Shown piece after piece: positions 51,783 through 59,652 of a stretch of DNA of 64,000 nt; positions within the stretch are counted from its first letter, which is position 1; every line of letters begins with the position of its first letter. Made by a program: the position numbers and the translations under genes. A model generated the notes under the pieces. The model saw only the letters and a list, made by a program, of their open reading frames with translations. It did no database searches and was not told the origin of the DNA. This DNA is from DAHUYF01 sp035553515 (GTDB lineage Bacteria; Pseudomonadota; Alphaproteobacteria; ATCC43930; CGMCC-115725), in NCBI GenBank assembly GCA_035553515.1, contig DATNDG010000073.1, forward strand, positions 7,844 to 71,843, in the 5' to 3' direction.

Positions 51783-52040
51783 ATGCCCCTCGACCCTCCC
51801 CGCACTCTCGTCATTGTCGCATGGTGCGAGGAGTCGACGAGCCTCGACTGGCTCTTGGCCCGTCCTGCGTTCGCGGTGGTCGATGTGGAGGGCACATGCT
51901 CAGTTGACGAGCTAACGCTCCACCCTGCCATCGTGACGGCCCGCGCGTTGGGGCTTCCTGTGCTCCTCGCGTTTGAGGACCCGATGAACGCGCATGAGTT
52001 CCAACAGAGATGCGCCGCCGCTAAAGGACAAGTCCTTTGA
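51783..52040 (+). CDS. Small protein of the element operon, hypothetical
   Basis: 85 residues starting PLDPPRTLVIVAWCEESTSL. Alternating hydrophobic strands and helices (TLVIVAW, AFAVVDVEG, LGLPVLLAFEDP) suggest a small alpha/beta domain. No family recognised. It is squeezed between the HTH gene (one base) and the zinc-finger gene (four-base overlap), which supports it being a real gene. Confidence 0.6.
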   Translation: MPLDPPRTLVIVAWCEESTSLDWLLARPAFAVVDVEGTCSVDELTLHPAIVTARALGLPVLLAFEDPMNAHEFQQRCAAAKGQVL

Positions 52041-52831
52041 CCCCCGCAGAGGAGCTCACCGCCGCTCTGGGCGGCACTTGGGACGGCGGGTACGGGCTCG
52101 CACCGTGCGTTGTGAAGGATCACCCCAGCCCAAGTCTCAGCATTATCAATGGCAAGCGCGGACCTTTCGTCACCTGCCGGGAAGGCTGCCCATCGGGCTT
52201 TGTTCTCGCCGCACTGCGAAGGCGAGGCTTGATGCCAGAGAGGAGCAGCGGCCGATTGGATGATGCGCATATTGAGCAGGTCCGGGGCGGCGAGAGCCTC
52301 CAGGCGCCTTCGTCCAATCCGATTAGGTCGGCCAGTATCGACAAGGAATATCGAGTCACTCTCGATCGAATCCGCACTGCGTTGCTCACTGCGGCAGGCA
52401 TGACCGGAGCGATGCGCCAAGTCGGCGGGCTTATGCTCAACTACACGAATCGACGGATGTTCGAGCACAAGCGCGTGGTTTGCTCATGGCTTTCGGAGGC
52501 TACGCTAGCATCGCTAAGCACGCTTTCCGAGAGTGGAGTCCGGAAGGCGCGGCGAGCGCTCCGAGAATGCGGGTCCATTGTCGCGACGAGGCAGGGTGGC
52601 GCTGGCCGAGGCGACACCACCGTGTATCAATTTGACCTGGGCTGGGTAGAGCGGATGGAGGTCGCGCTCAAATCAAGACAGGCTCACCGGGAATCGGCTA
52701 GGGGGCACAGGAGTGAGGCGGAAAACGGCGATAGCCCCGTCGGGGGCGAGGCCGGTCACCTCCAGACGGGCTCGGCGGGACTGGCTAGAGGTGACGAGGC
52801 GCGCCCCGAATCCCTTGATTTAACCTCTTGA
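52037..52831 (+). CDS. Protein with primase-type zinc finger and winged-helix region
   Basis: 264 residues, starting at TTG that overlaps the previous stop (TTGA), with AAAGGA upstream. Residues 8-66 match the N-terminal zinc domain of Toprim/VirE-type primases: GGTWDGGYGLAPCVVKDHPSPS, then VTCREGCPSGFVLAALRRRGL, giving Cys/His, Cys and Cys ligands. Residues about 150-205 have a winged-helix pattern (CSWLSEATLASLSTLSESGV and RKARRALRECGSIVATR). The Toprim and helicase domains of a full primase are missing. It could be a replication initiator or regulator for the element. The tail is Gly/Ser/Ala-rich. Confidence 0.65.
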   Translation: MTPAEELTAALGGTWDGGYGLAPCVVKDHPSPSLSIINGKRGPFVTCREGCPSGFVLAALRRRGLMPERSSGRLDDAHIEQVRGGESLQAPSSNPIRSASIDKEYRVTLDRIRTALLTAAGMTGAMRQVGGLMLNYTNRRMFEHKRVVCSWLSEATLASLSTLSESGVRKARRALRECGSIVATRQGGAGRGDTTVYQFDLGWVERMEVALKSRQAHRESARGHRSEAENGDSPVGGEAGHLQTGSAGLARGDEARPESLDLTS

Positions 52832-53315
52832 GAAAATCGACGGCTCGGCAAGTGGTCGGTGGCATCGGCATCGAGCCCGAATGCTCCAGCCAGCGACTCG
52901 TGCATTTGGGAGCAGTCTCGAGCGCGCTAAATCGACGTCCTCCTCTGTCGCAGTCGTCGTGTCTCAGCTGAAATCGGGGATCATCGCCTGAGTCGCGTAG
53001 CACGTGGCCTCATGACAACACAGCCAGAGCGCGCGCTGGCACTTGCAGCCTGGCGCTTCCATAAGATCTTGGCGCGCCTCTCATGACATCCAGCGCCGCA
53101 CGAGCCTCAGCGGCAAACCTGTTGTCAAACGTTGTCATCGGGCGGCCTTGCGGCCGCTCAATAGCTTGCACTGAAATCGGACGCCTTCCGAGTGACGTAC
53201 ACTTGATTGCAGATCGCTCCACGTCGATTTCGGGGAAGCTTGCCGTTGGGCCGCCGTTTCTTCGCCACTAGCTACTGCAGCTCGAGGCGATCGGGGTCAA
53301 GCGACAAAGGCCGCA
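52832..53315. other. Gene-poor stretch between the two element modules
   Basis: 484 bases with no convincing gene. A possible reverse-strand 42-residue reading (MTTFDNRFAAEARAALDVMR, 53010-53138) has no support. ATGACAAC (53013) and GTTGTCAT (53142) are complementary 8-mers about 120 bases apart, with a tandem TTGTCA-like pattern at the second. No terminator with a T-run was seen. Confidence 0.35.
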
Positions 53316-53672
53316 TCACGGAGTCGCACTCGGAACCGTATCGAGGAGCGTGACAATCTCCGCGAGCTTATCACGTGCGACAGCAAGCTTGCTGATCGCG
53401 ATAACCTGCTGGCGACCGGACAGCCGCAACACAGTTTCGAGCACCTGGTCGGAGCGCTGCATCAAGCACAACAAATGCGCGCCACTAGGCCCGCACGCGC
53501 CCGAAAACCAGTTTTTCACAGTGCGCTCATTTGCGCCTGTCCAACGCGCAACCGTTTTAACCGCCTGGTGCGTCTCACCGACGCCGGCCCTCAACGCTCC
53601 GGCAATCGCCAACGCATACGCCGCTTCTTCAATAGCTCGCGGAAGAACTTTGCCCTCTTTCGGAAAAGACAT
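53316..53672 (-). CDS. Helix-turn-helix protein divergent from the recombinase
   Basis: 118 residues. The core VKTVARWTGANERTVKNWFSGA is a helix-turn-helix of the kind that couples DNA binding to a helical dimerisation region (LRLSGRQQVIAISKLAVARD follows). It is 106 bases from the divergent serine-recombinase start, with an inverted repeat between (53705-53730). A repressor of the recombinase operon is likely. Start is ambiguous: MSFPKEGK at 53672 is used, and an ATG five codons upstream also fits. Confidence 0.65.
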   Translation of the reverse strand: MSFPKEGKVLPRAIEEAAYALAIAGALRAGVGETHQAVKTVARWTGANERTVKNWFSGACGPSGAHLLCLMQRSDQVLETVLRLSGRQQVIAISKLAVARDKLAEIVTLLDTVPSATP

Positions 53673-53704
53673 TCCGCGCCCCAGCATCTACATTGACAAA
53701 GTGT

Positions 53705-53730
53705 GTTGCGTGAACGCCGCGCACCGCAAC
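53705..53730. promoter_or_regulatory. Inverted repeat in the divergent regulator/recombinase region
   Basis: GTTGCG (53705-53710) and CGCAAC (53725-53730) are perfect complements flanking a 14-base spacer with an internal GCCGCG. A consensus TTGACA lies just upstream at 53693-53698, although no good -10 was found 17 bases away. This is the best candidate operator for the divergent HTH protein. Confidence 0.4.
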
Positions 53731-53778
53731 GAAATCCGCCGAACATCAGAGATCTTCATCGTCGGATGGAATTCACGT

Positions 53779-55353
53779 ATGAGCCCCGACATGACGCAAT
53801 CGCCAGTTTCATCGTCGGAATCCCATGCCCCTGTGATCCGAGCGGCTCAGTACGTTCGAATGTCAACAGACCATCAGAAGTACTCAACAGAGAACCAAGC
53901 GGACGCCATTGCCCATTACGCCGCGACGCGCGGCATCGAGGTTATTCGAACCTATGCGGACCAAGGCAAGAGCGGCCTTCGGCTGGAGGGGCGTGACGCG
54001 CTGAAGCTCCTCATCAACGACGTGCAGAACGGACAAGCGGATTTTTCGACGATACTCGTTTACGATGTCAGTCGCTGGGGACGTTTCCAAGATGCCGACG
54101 AGAGCGCGTTTTACGAGTACATCTGCAAGCGCGCAGGCATTCGCGTCGAGTATTGCGCCGAGCAATTTGAGAATGACGGAAGCCCCGTATCCACCATCGT
54201 AAAAGGGGTGAAGCGGGCTATGGCTGGTGAGTACAGCCGTGAGCTATCGGCCAAAGTATTCGGCGGACAGTGCAAGCTGATCGAGCGCGGCTATCGTCAG
54301 GGGGGCCCGGCGGGCTACGGCCTTCGACGAATGCTCGTAGACCAAGGTGGAGCCGCGAAAGGAGAGTTAGCTCGCGGCCAACACAAGAGCATACAAACCG
54401 ACCGCGTGATACTCGTTCCAGGGCCGCCGAGCGAAGTCGAGACAGTTCAGTGGATCTATCGGACTTTTGTTCAGGACGGCAGGCAAGAGCCCGAGCTAGC
54501 TGAGCTGCTCAATGCACGCGGCATCAGGACAGATCTTGGTCGGCGCTGGACCCGAGGCACGGTTCACCAGATTCTGATCAATGAGAAATACGTCGGATGC
54601 AACGTCTGGAACCGCGTCTCGTTCAAGCTGAAGCGTAAGCGGGTTCACAACGAGCCCGATATGTGGATCCGAGCCGAGGACGCATTTGAGCAAATCGTCG
54701 ATCGCAGCACCTTCCAAGCGGCGCAAACGATCATACATGAGAGGTCGTGCCGAAGGACCGATGAAGAGATACTCGACCGTCTGCGCAGCCTTTTGGAAAG
54801 ACGAGGATGGCTCTCAGGTCTAATTATCGATGAGGCAGAGGACCTCCCCTCGACCAGCGTTTATCGATATCGGTTTGGAAGTCTGCTGCGGGCGTATCAG
54901 CTGGTAGGCTTCACCCCGGATCGGGACTATCAATACATTGAGATAAACCGCGCGCTGCGGCGAATACATCCGCAGGCCGTCGGCGACGCGACTGCCGAAA
55001 TCGTTAAGATAGGAGGTCGGGTCGACCGGGATCCGGATACTGACCTTCTCACTGTGAACGAGGAATTCACGGCTTCGCTTGTCATTGCCCGCTGTCAGCA
55101 GACGCCTGTGGGGTCACTGCGATGGCACGTTCGCTTTGAGACCGGATTGGCTCCCGATCTCACCGTCGTAATCCGGATGGATCGCGACAACGACGAGCGC
55201 CTTGACTACTACCTCTTGCCCAGAATCGACATGACTTTGCCCCGCTTGCGCCTTGCCGAGTTCAATGGCGCAACGCTTGATGCTTATCGATTCGGATCGC
55301 TCGAGAGCTTCTTCCAGATGGCGGCACGTGCGAAGCTTATGGAGGTAGCCTGA
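53779..55353 (+). CDS. Large serine recombinase (resolvase/invertase family) without zinc ribbon
   Basis: A 524-residue recombinase. The catalytic domain has the nucleophile Ser29 in QYVRMSTDHQ, then DQGKSGLRL, VYDVSRWGRFQD and REL-type SRELSAKVFGGQC. The Recombinase domain follows (GGPAGYGLRRML, EVETVQWIYRTF, LGRRWTRGTVHQILINEKYVG). The usual zinc beta-ribbon with paired CxxC is absent. Residues about 325-375 (TDEEILDRLRSLLERRGWLS, then TSVYRYRFGSLLRAYQLVGF) resemble homing-endonuclease-associated DNA-binding repeats. The C-terminal 130 residues are unlike known domains. Its stop overlaps the next start (TGATG), coupling it to the ParB-like gene. Confidence 0.85.
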   Translation: MSPDMTQSPVSSSESHAPVIRAAQYVRMSTDHQKYSTENQADAIAHYAATRGIEVIRTYADQGKSGLRLEGRDALKLLINDVQNGQADFSTILVYDVSRWGRFQDADESAFYEYICKRAGIRVEYCAEQFENDGSPVSTIVKGVKRAMAGEYSRELSAKVFGGQCKLIERGYRQGGPAGYGLRRMLVDQGGAAKGELARGQHKSIQTDRVILVPGPPSEVETVQWIYRTFVQDGRQEPELAELLNARGIRTDLGRRWTRGTVHQILINEKYVGCNVWNRVSFKLKRKRVHNEPDMWIRAEDAFEQIVDRSTFQAAQTIIHERSCRRTDEEILDRLRSLLERRGWLSGLIIDEAEDLPSTSVYRYRFGSLLRAYQLVGFTPDRDYQYIEINRALRRIHPQAVGDATAEIVKIGGRVDRDPDTDLLTVNEEFTASLVIARCQQTPVGSLRWHVRFETGLAPDLTVVIRMDRDNDERLDYYLLPRIDMTLPRLRLAEFNGATLDAYRFGSLESFFQMAARAKLMEVA

Positions 55354-56261
55354 TGAACGACAGACCATTGCCCGTCGTCGAGATGATTCCGATCGAGCTT
55401 GTTACCGTGGTGAACCCTCGTGTGCGCAATCGCAAGGTCTTCAAGACGGTCACCGAGAACATAGGTGAAATTGGGCTAAAGCGCCCGATCACCGTTACCC
55501 AGCGCCAGCATCACGATGGCATCCGCTATGAGCTGGTTTGTGGGCAGGGTCGGCTGGAGGCGTATCGCGCCCTCGGTCAACGCGAGATCCCTGCCCTCGT
55601 CGTTGATGCGGATACCGAAGACTGCATGGTTATGAGCCTGATTGAGAACCTGGCACGGCGGCAGCACAGAGCGATCGACCTCCTACACGATATTCAGGGC
55701 CTCAAGCAGCGAGGATATAGCGAGGCGGAGGTCGCCGAAAAAACCGGTCTCACCATCGAGTATGTTCGGGGGGTCACTCGTCTGCTTGAGACGGGAGAGC
55801 ATCGGCTCCTGCGCGCTGTCGAGGCGGGCCAAATTCCGGTAAGCGTCGCCGCTCAGATTGCAGGCGCAGACGATGAGGGGGTGCAGCAGGCGCTCCAGCA
55901 AGCGTACGAAAGCAAGGAGCTTCGTGGTCGCCGATTCCTGCTAGCCAAACGGCTCGTTGAGCAACGCCGACGAAGAGGCAGAGGCCTCGAGAGCCGAGCT
56001 CGCGTGCGAAGCACTGCAGGAATGTCGTCCGCCGCGCTGGTGCGAGCGTATCGGGAGGATGTCGATAAGAAGAGGCTTCTGATCCGGAAGGCAGAGGCCG
56101 CCCGGGATCGCCTGGTCTTTGTGACCGAGGCGCTGCGCACGCTTCTCTCGGACGAGAACTTCATTACGCTCTTGAGGGCCGAGGGCCTGGATACGCTTCC
56201 CCGTAAGCTCGCGGAGAGAATGCATGCCGGAGGTGCATCAGATGCCCCGCGGCTGGCCTGA
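55353..56261 (+). CDS. ParB/RepB-type protein 1
   Basis: 302 residues. The ParB N-terminal domain includes MIPIELVTVVNPRVRNRKVF, VCGQGRLEAYRALGQREIPA (the position of the GxxRxxA CTP-binding motif) and MSLIENLARRQHRAIDLL. A ParB-type HTH follows (YSEAEVAEKTGLTIEYVRGV). The C-terminal 100 residues are helical. It overlaps the recombinase gene by one base and the second ParB-like gene by 38 bases. No ParA gene is nearby, so it is unlikely to serve as a normal partition protein; binding specificity for the recombinase or regulation is possible. Confidence 0.85.
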   Translation: MNDRPLPVVEMIPIELVTVVNPRVRNRKVFKTVTENIGEIGLKRPITVTQRQHHDGIRYELVCGQGRLEAYRALGQREIPALVVDADTEDCMVMSLIENLARRQHRAIDLLHDIQGLKQRGYSEAEVAEKTGLTIEYVRGVTRLLETGEHRLLRAVEAGQIPVSVAAQIAGADDEGVQQALQQAYESKELRGRRFLLAKRLVEQRRRRGRGLESRARVRSTAGMSSAALVRAYREDVDKKRLLIRKAEAARDRLVFVTEALRTLLSDENFITLLRAEGLDTLPRKLAERMHAGGASDAPRLA

Positions 56262-57141
56262 TCGCACGGTGAAAATAGGTTTTGAGCGGGCGGTCCAACG
56301 GATCCCCGTCGCGTCTATCACGCCGCTAAAGCTAGTGTCTGACGCAATCAAAAAGACGCCAAAATACCTGCAGATTGCGGCGTCTGTTCGCGAGATTGGG
56401 ATTGTCGAGCCGCCCGTCGTGTCGCGTGACCGGTCGGAGCGTGACCGCTTCTTGCTGTTGGATGGGCATCTTCGGATTCAGGCGCTGAAGGATCTGGGTG
56501 AGTCAGAGGTCTTGTGCCTGATATCAACAGATGATGAGGCATTTACCTACAATAAGCGGGTCAATCGGCTGGCGATCATTCAGGAACATCGCATGATACT
56601 CAAGGCGATCGAGAAGGGCGTTTCACCCGAGCGAATCGCAAGAGCGCTAAACGTCGACGTCGAGCACATCAAGAGAAAACGGCGCCTCCTAGATGGCATC
56701 TGCCCCGAGGCCGCCGATCTTCTCAAGGACAAACACCTTTCGATCAATGCGATCTGGGAACTCAAGCGGATGGTGCCACTCCGGCAAATCGAGGCTGCTG
56801 AGATTATGGTCGCGATGAATAAATTCACAGCTAGCTACGCGAGAACGCTCGTGGCGGCCACGGCGCAATCCCAATTGGTGGACGCTCGGAAATCGAAGCG
56901 CGTGAGGGGATTCACAACTGAGCAACTCTCTTTAATGGAACGTGAGTCGGCGAATCTCGAGCGCGAATTTCGCATGGCGGAGCAATCCTATGGAACTGAG
57001 CACCTCGATCTAGTGCTCGCCAAAGGCTATGTCGCCAGGCTTCTTGGAAATGCAAATGTGCTGCGGTACCTCGGTCAACATCAACGGGAAATCCTCGCCG
57101 AGTTTCAGAAGATTGTTCAGCTAGAGGCCACTGCGGTTTGA
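56224..57141 (+). CDS. ParB/RepB-type protein 2 (RepB C-terminal-domain type)
   Basis: 305 residues. It has a short ParB-like region (RIPVASITPLKLVSDAIKKT, LLDGHLRIQALKDLGE), an HTH with VSPERIARALNVDVEHIKRK and the plasmid-partition RepB C-terminal-like part (SINAIWELKRMVPLRQIEAAEIMVA). It shares the overall layout of protein 1 but is clearly diverged. The reading frame overlaps the previous gene by 38 bases; a second start at 56242 (MPRGWPDR) is possible and would overlap by 20. Confidence 0.85.
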   Translation: MPEVHQMPRGWPDRTVKIGFERAVQRIPVASITPLKLVSDAIKKTPKYLQIAASVREIGIVEPPVVSRDRSERDRFLLLDGHLRIQALKDLGESEVLCLISTDDEAFTYNKRVNRLAIIQEHRMILKAIEKGVSPERIARALNVDVEHIKRKRRLLDGICPEAADLLKDKHLSINAIWELKRMVPLRQIEAAEIMVAMNKFTASYARTLVAATAQSQLVDARKSKRVRGFTTEQLSLMERESANLEREFRMAEQSYGTEHLDLVLAKGYVARLLGNANVLRYLGQHQREILAEFQKIVQLEATAV

Positions 57142-57478
57142 GCGCACTCAGTGATCCTCCGCCTCGCGCCCCACCTCCTAAACTGGAAATACCGTGCCCA
57201 GGTCGTTCGGCCCTCGCAGGCATCGAGGTGGTCGTGCCATTGCGCCTCGCTCATGCCGCTTCCAGCCCGGAATACGGGCTAAGCGCCGATAGGACCGGCG
57301 GCCAATCCGTGGAATGTTCCCAGGGAAATACCTGTTGCCGCGCTTGGTATGGCATCGCGCCGCAAATCTGAACGCGCTTCTCGTTATCCGAGGCAGGTGA
57401 TGCTCGCGATGGACGAAGATGGGCAGGCAGCTTTCGAGATTGCGGGCCAATAGAGCAACAGGTGTTGGCATCGCGCCC
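57142..57478. other. Gene-poor stretch after the ParB-like genes
   Basis: 337 bases without a convincing gene. Readings on the reverse strand are Arg/Ser-rich with no domain features. No repeat or strong hairpin was seen. This is a change from dense coding to sparse coding. Confidence 0.35.
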
Positions 57479-57709
57479 ATGACGTCCGATGAGAAGCAAA
57501 CGCGCTTGGATGAGATCAGGGCACGGCAGATTGCGATTGCCACGCGGATTGAGGACATGGATACACGCAGCCCTACGCCAACGGCGGATAAATCAAGAGT
57601 CGTGGTGTGGGATGAATACGGAGGCGTTCAGCGCAGCCTAGTTCATGGGCTCTTATGGTCCTTGTGCTACAGTGTCGTCCAGCACCTTTGGGGGCGACAA
57701 TGGCGTTGA
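57479..57709 (+). CDS. Small open reading, doubtful gene
   Basis: 76 residues starting TSDEKQTRLDEIRARQIAIA, with a charged helical N terminus and a less gene-like C terminus (LVHGLLWSLCYSVVQHLWG). It overlaps the next gene by ten bases. The N-terminal half could be a true remnant of a coiled coil protein; no family is recognised. Confidence 0.25.
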   Translation: MTSDEKQTRLDEIRARQIAIATRIEDMDTRSPTPTADKSRVVVWDEYGGVQRSLVHGLLWSLCYSVVQHLWGRQWR

Positions 57710-58281
57710 TTAAATGTCCGGCGTGTGGAAAGGATATTTCAGAGCAAGCCGTTGCGTGCCCGAGTTGCGGGCACCCCATGAAACCAGAAAAGCCGAAGGC
57801 AGCGGTAAAGAATCAGAAGGCGCGCAATGGCTGCTTGGGTCTGATTGGCTTGATTGTGCTCCTGACCGTAATTGGCTCTCTTGCAGGCAATAACGATAAC
57901 TCATCATCCTCAAAAAACGACAATGGGACACCGACAAAGAGTGACGCGGCGGTGCCCGCTCAGCCGAGTTGCAAGACGGACTGGACCCAATGCGCGGACA
58001 ATGCCGACCTTGTAAACAACTACGACGGTTGGACCCACGTTCAGTTCGAGTGTAAGGACGCCGCGAACGACCACGCCAAATATGGCACTCCGAAATGGCC
58101 GTGGTTTGCCTTTAGCACCTTCTTGAAGGGCACTAACTACGTAACGTCAGGAATTGCCGTGGCTATTGAGAAGGACGCCCAGTTCCAGAATGGGTTTGGG
58201 GCTATGGTGCATTCTGAAGTGGTGTGTTCGTATGATCTTCGTGCCAAGCACGTCCAAGACGTGAGCATCACGGCACGCTAA
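57700..58281 (+). CDS. Zinc-ribbon membrane-anchored protein
   Basis: 193 residues. An N-terminal zinc ribbon has two CxxC pairs (CPACGKD and CPSCGHPM), then a charged linker, one helix (GCLGLIGLIVLLTVIGSLAG) and a Ser/Asn/Thr-rich spacer. The C-terminal region, probably outside the membrane, has three Cys in SCKTDWTQCAD and QFECKD, and YGTPKWPWFAFSTFL. This architecture occurs in many uncharacterised bacterial proteins. Base composition is lower in GC than the chromosomal part of the window, suggesting transfer. Confidence 0.75.
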   Translation: MALIKCPACGKDISEQAVACPSCGHPMKPEKPKAAVKNQKARNGCLGLIGLIVLLTVIGSLAGNNDNSSSSKNDNGTPTKSDAAVPAQPSCKTDWTQCADNADLVNNYDGWTHVQFECKDAANDHAKYGTPKWPWFAFSTFLKGTNYVTSGIAVAIEKDAQFQNGFGAMVHSEVVCSYDLRAKHVQDVSITAR

Positions 58282-58298
58282 CGGACTTGCTGGTGCCA

Positions 58299-58454
58299 AT
58301 GCGTCGCTTTATTTTGTTCGTAGCTTTAGCCGTCCTCCCGCTTATCCTGTCGGCCTGTTCGGATGTTGGTTTCGACCTCGCTGGCCACCCGGGCGACTGT
58401 GCTATGGGCATAGCCTGGGCAGACTGCGCACCGGGGGCGAGCAGATCGATCTGA
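58299..58454 (+). CDS. Small putative lipoprotein
   Basis: 51 residues read directly from the sequence: MRRFILFVALAVLPLILSAC is a complete lipoprotein signal with LSAC lipobox, followed by a 31-residue mature part with two further cysteines (GDCAMGIAWADCAPG). It lies 17 bases after the zinc-ribbon gene and may be co-transcribed. No strong ribosome site is visible. Confidence 0.5.
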   Translation: MRRFILFVALAVLPLILSACSDVGFDLAGHPGDCAMGIAWADCAPGASRSI

Positions 58455-58575
58455 AAATGGCCGGATGCGGCTGGCCCGGTAGAGTCGCGCAAAGAGGGCC
58501 CGAGAGCGCGAAGCACTTGACTCCCGACCCTGACGATGACCTACGATGCAGTCCGCACTCTGAGTGGAGAAGCAC

Positions 58576-59202
58576 ATGAAGCGTATACTCTCGGTGCGGC
58601 ACGAGTCTTGCGCGAGCAGAGCATTTCGTGCCATTGGGGGGACCGCGCCGGCGCTGTTGATAGCCACTCTCGCCCTTTGCGTTGCAGCGGCAGCTCAAGC
58701 TCAAACTCGTACTTTCAACGCCGAAGCCCCTGGGCGCCTGCTGAGGCAATGGTCGCGTGTTGGTGTTTGGCAGACATTCTTAACGCGAAGCCTCGATCAC
58801 GATCTCGTATGCGCCACGGTGAGCGGCAGAACCGAAGCAGGGCATTTTCAATATGCCGCCGGATTGAGCCAACGGCCTGACGGAATATCGTTGTTCGTCG
58901 CGGACGTAAACAAAATGGCGGTTTCCGGAAATCGCATTTCGCTGGTGATAGACGGCATTCGCGTCGGTTATTATTGGATCACGGCGCGCACTGACGGCAG
59001 CCCGTTGCACAGTGTCCGTGCGCTAGTGCCTGCCCAGGATACGGGACGCGTGATCAATCTGTTTGGCACTGGAGGCACAGTCCAGTTTGTGACGGACCGA
59101 TTTACCTACACATTTCCGCTGACAGGTGCGGCTAGATCACTGGCTAACATGCGAGATTGCAGCATTGAGATGGCGAACCTGTCTCATGCAGCTTCGCACT
59201 GA
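58576..59202 (+). CDS. Secreted hypothetical protein, 208 aa
   Basis: A cleavable signal (GGTAPALLIATLALCVAAAA, cleaved near AQAQT) is followed by about 165 residues. The mature part is beta-rich with DHDLVCATVSGRTE, SLVIDGIRVGYYWIT and a final Cys in MRDCSIEM, which could pair with the Cys of LVCATV. The layout resembles invasion-associated IalB-like periplasmic proteins, but this is weak. GGAG lies nine bases before the ATG at 58576. Confidence 0.6.
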   Translation: MKRILSVRHESCASRAFRAIGGTAPALLIATLALCVAAAAQAQTRTFNAEAPGRLLRQWSRVGVWQTFLTRSLDHDLVCATVSGRTEAGHFQYAAGLSQRPDGISLFVADVNKMAVSGNRISLVIDGIRVGYYWITARTDGSPLHSVRALVPAQDTGRVINLFGTGGTVQFVTDRFTYTFPLTGAARSLANMRDCSIEMANLSHAASH

Positions 59203-59265
59203 GCTAAATACCGTAGCCCAAGCCCGTAGAAAAGGTATGCACCGCTGCGACGGCTACTCGATCAT

Positions 59266-59652
59266 TTATGCCAGACCCGGCCAGAGTCCGACCGGAAGAG
59301 TTCTAAGCGAACATGGCCTTGATGTTCGGTTGCCAAAATATCTCATGCATGTCGTGCTTAGTAGCGATTGGCATATTAAAACGTACTGAGCCACCGTGTC
59401 CCGGCGCTGGCCGCGGATGTCCTCAGCCCAGGTGGAAACCTGTGCAAGCGTGGTGGCGTTCTGAAGCGCCAGTAGGTCGCGTACCTGCCGCGCAGTTGCC
59501 GGCTCGCGGAATTGCTCAGCGGTCTCGGCCGCGATGCGGTGGCCTTCGGAGCCCCAAGCGTTGGCCCGCGGTACGAAGCCACAAGATGTCGCTACCACGA
59601 CCAGTGCAAAGGACCACTCAGCAATAGGCGATCGGTCCATTGTTATGCTCAT
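59266..59652 (-). pseudogene. Truncated S1/P1-type nuclease
   Basis: The first 90 residues match the N terminus of the S1/P1 nuclease family: a signal peptide, then AWGSEGHRIAAETAEQF, where the N-terminal Trp and a His are zinc ligands, and LQNATTLAQVSTWAEDIRGQ. After RRDT (about base 59393) the reading changes to unrelated low-complexity sequence and stops. The remaining two thirds of the nuclease, with the other zinc ligands, are missing. It overlaps the OB-fold gene by four bases (ATGA), the usual coupling of the intact pair. Confidence 0.8.

Larger units (their letters stand above)
49206..52831 (+). mobile_element. Integrative element, left part (right end not found)
   Basis: The unit starts at the tRNA-Gly half and includes a tyrosine integrase, two unknown proteins, an AlpA-like HTH protein and a zinc-finger/winged-helix protein, all on the forward strand with short or overlapping spacing. 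The second direct repeat of the tRNA 3' end was not found up to 64000, so the element may extend further, with the serine-recombinase module nested inside it or beside it. The end coordinate is only the last gene of the first operon. Confidence 0.65.

Noticed and set aside
57178..57558. 126-residue reverse-strand reading
   Set aside because: Arg/Ser-rich, no recognisable domain, no ribosome site.
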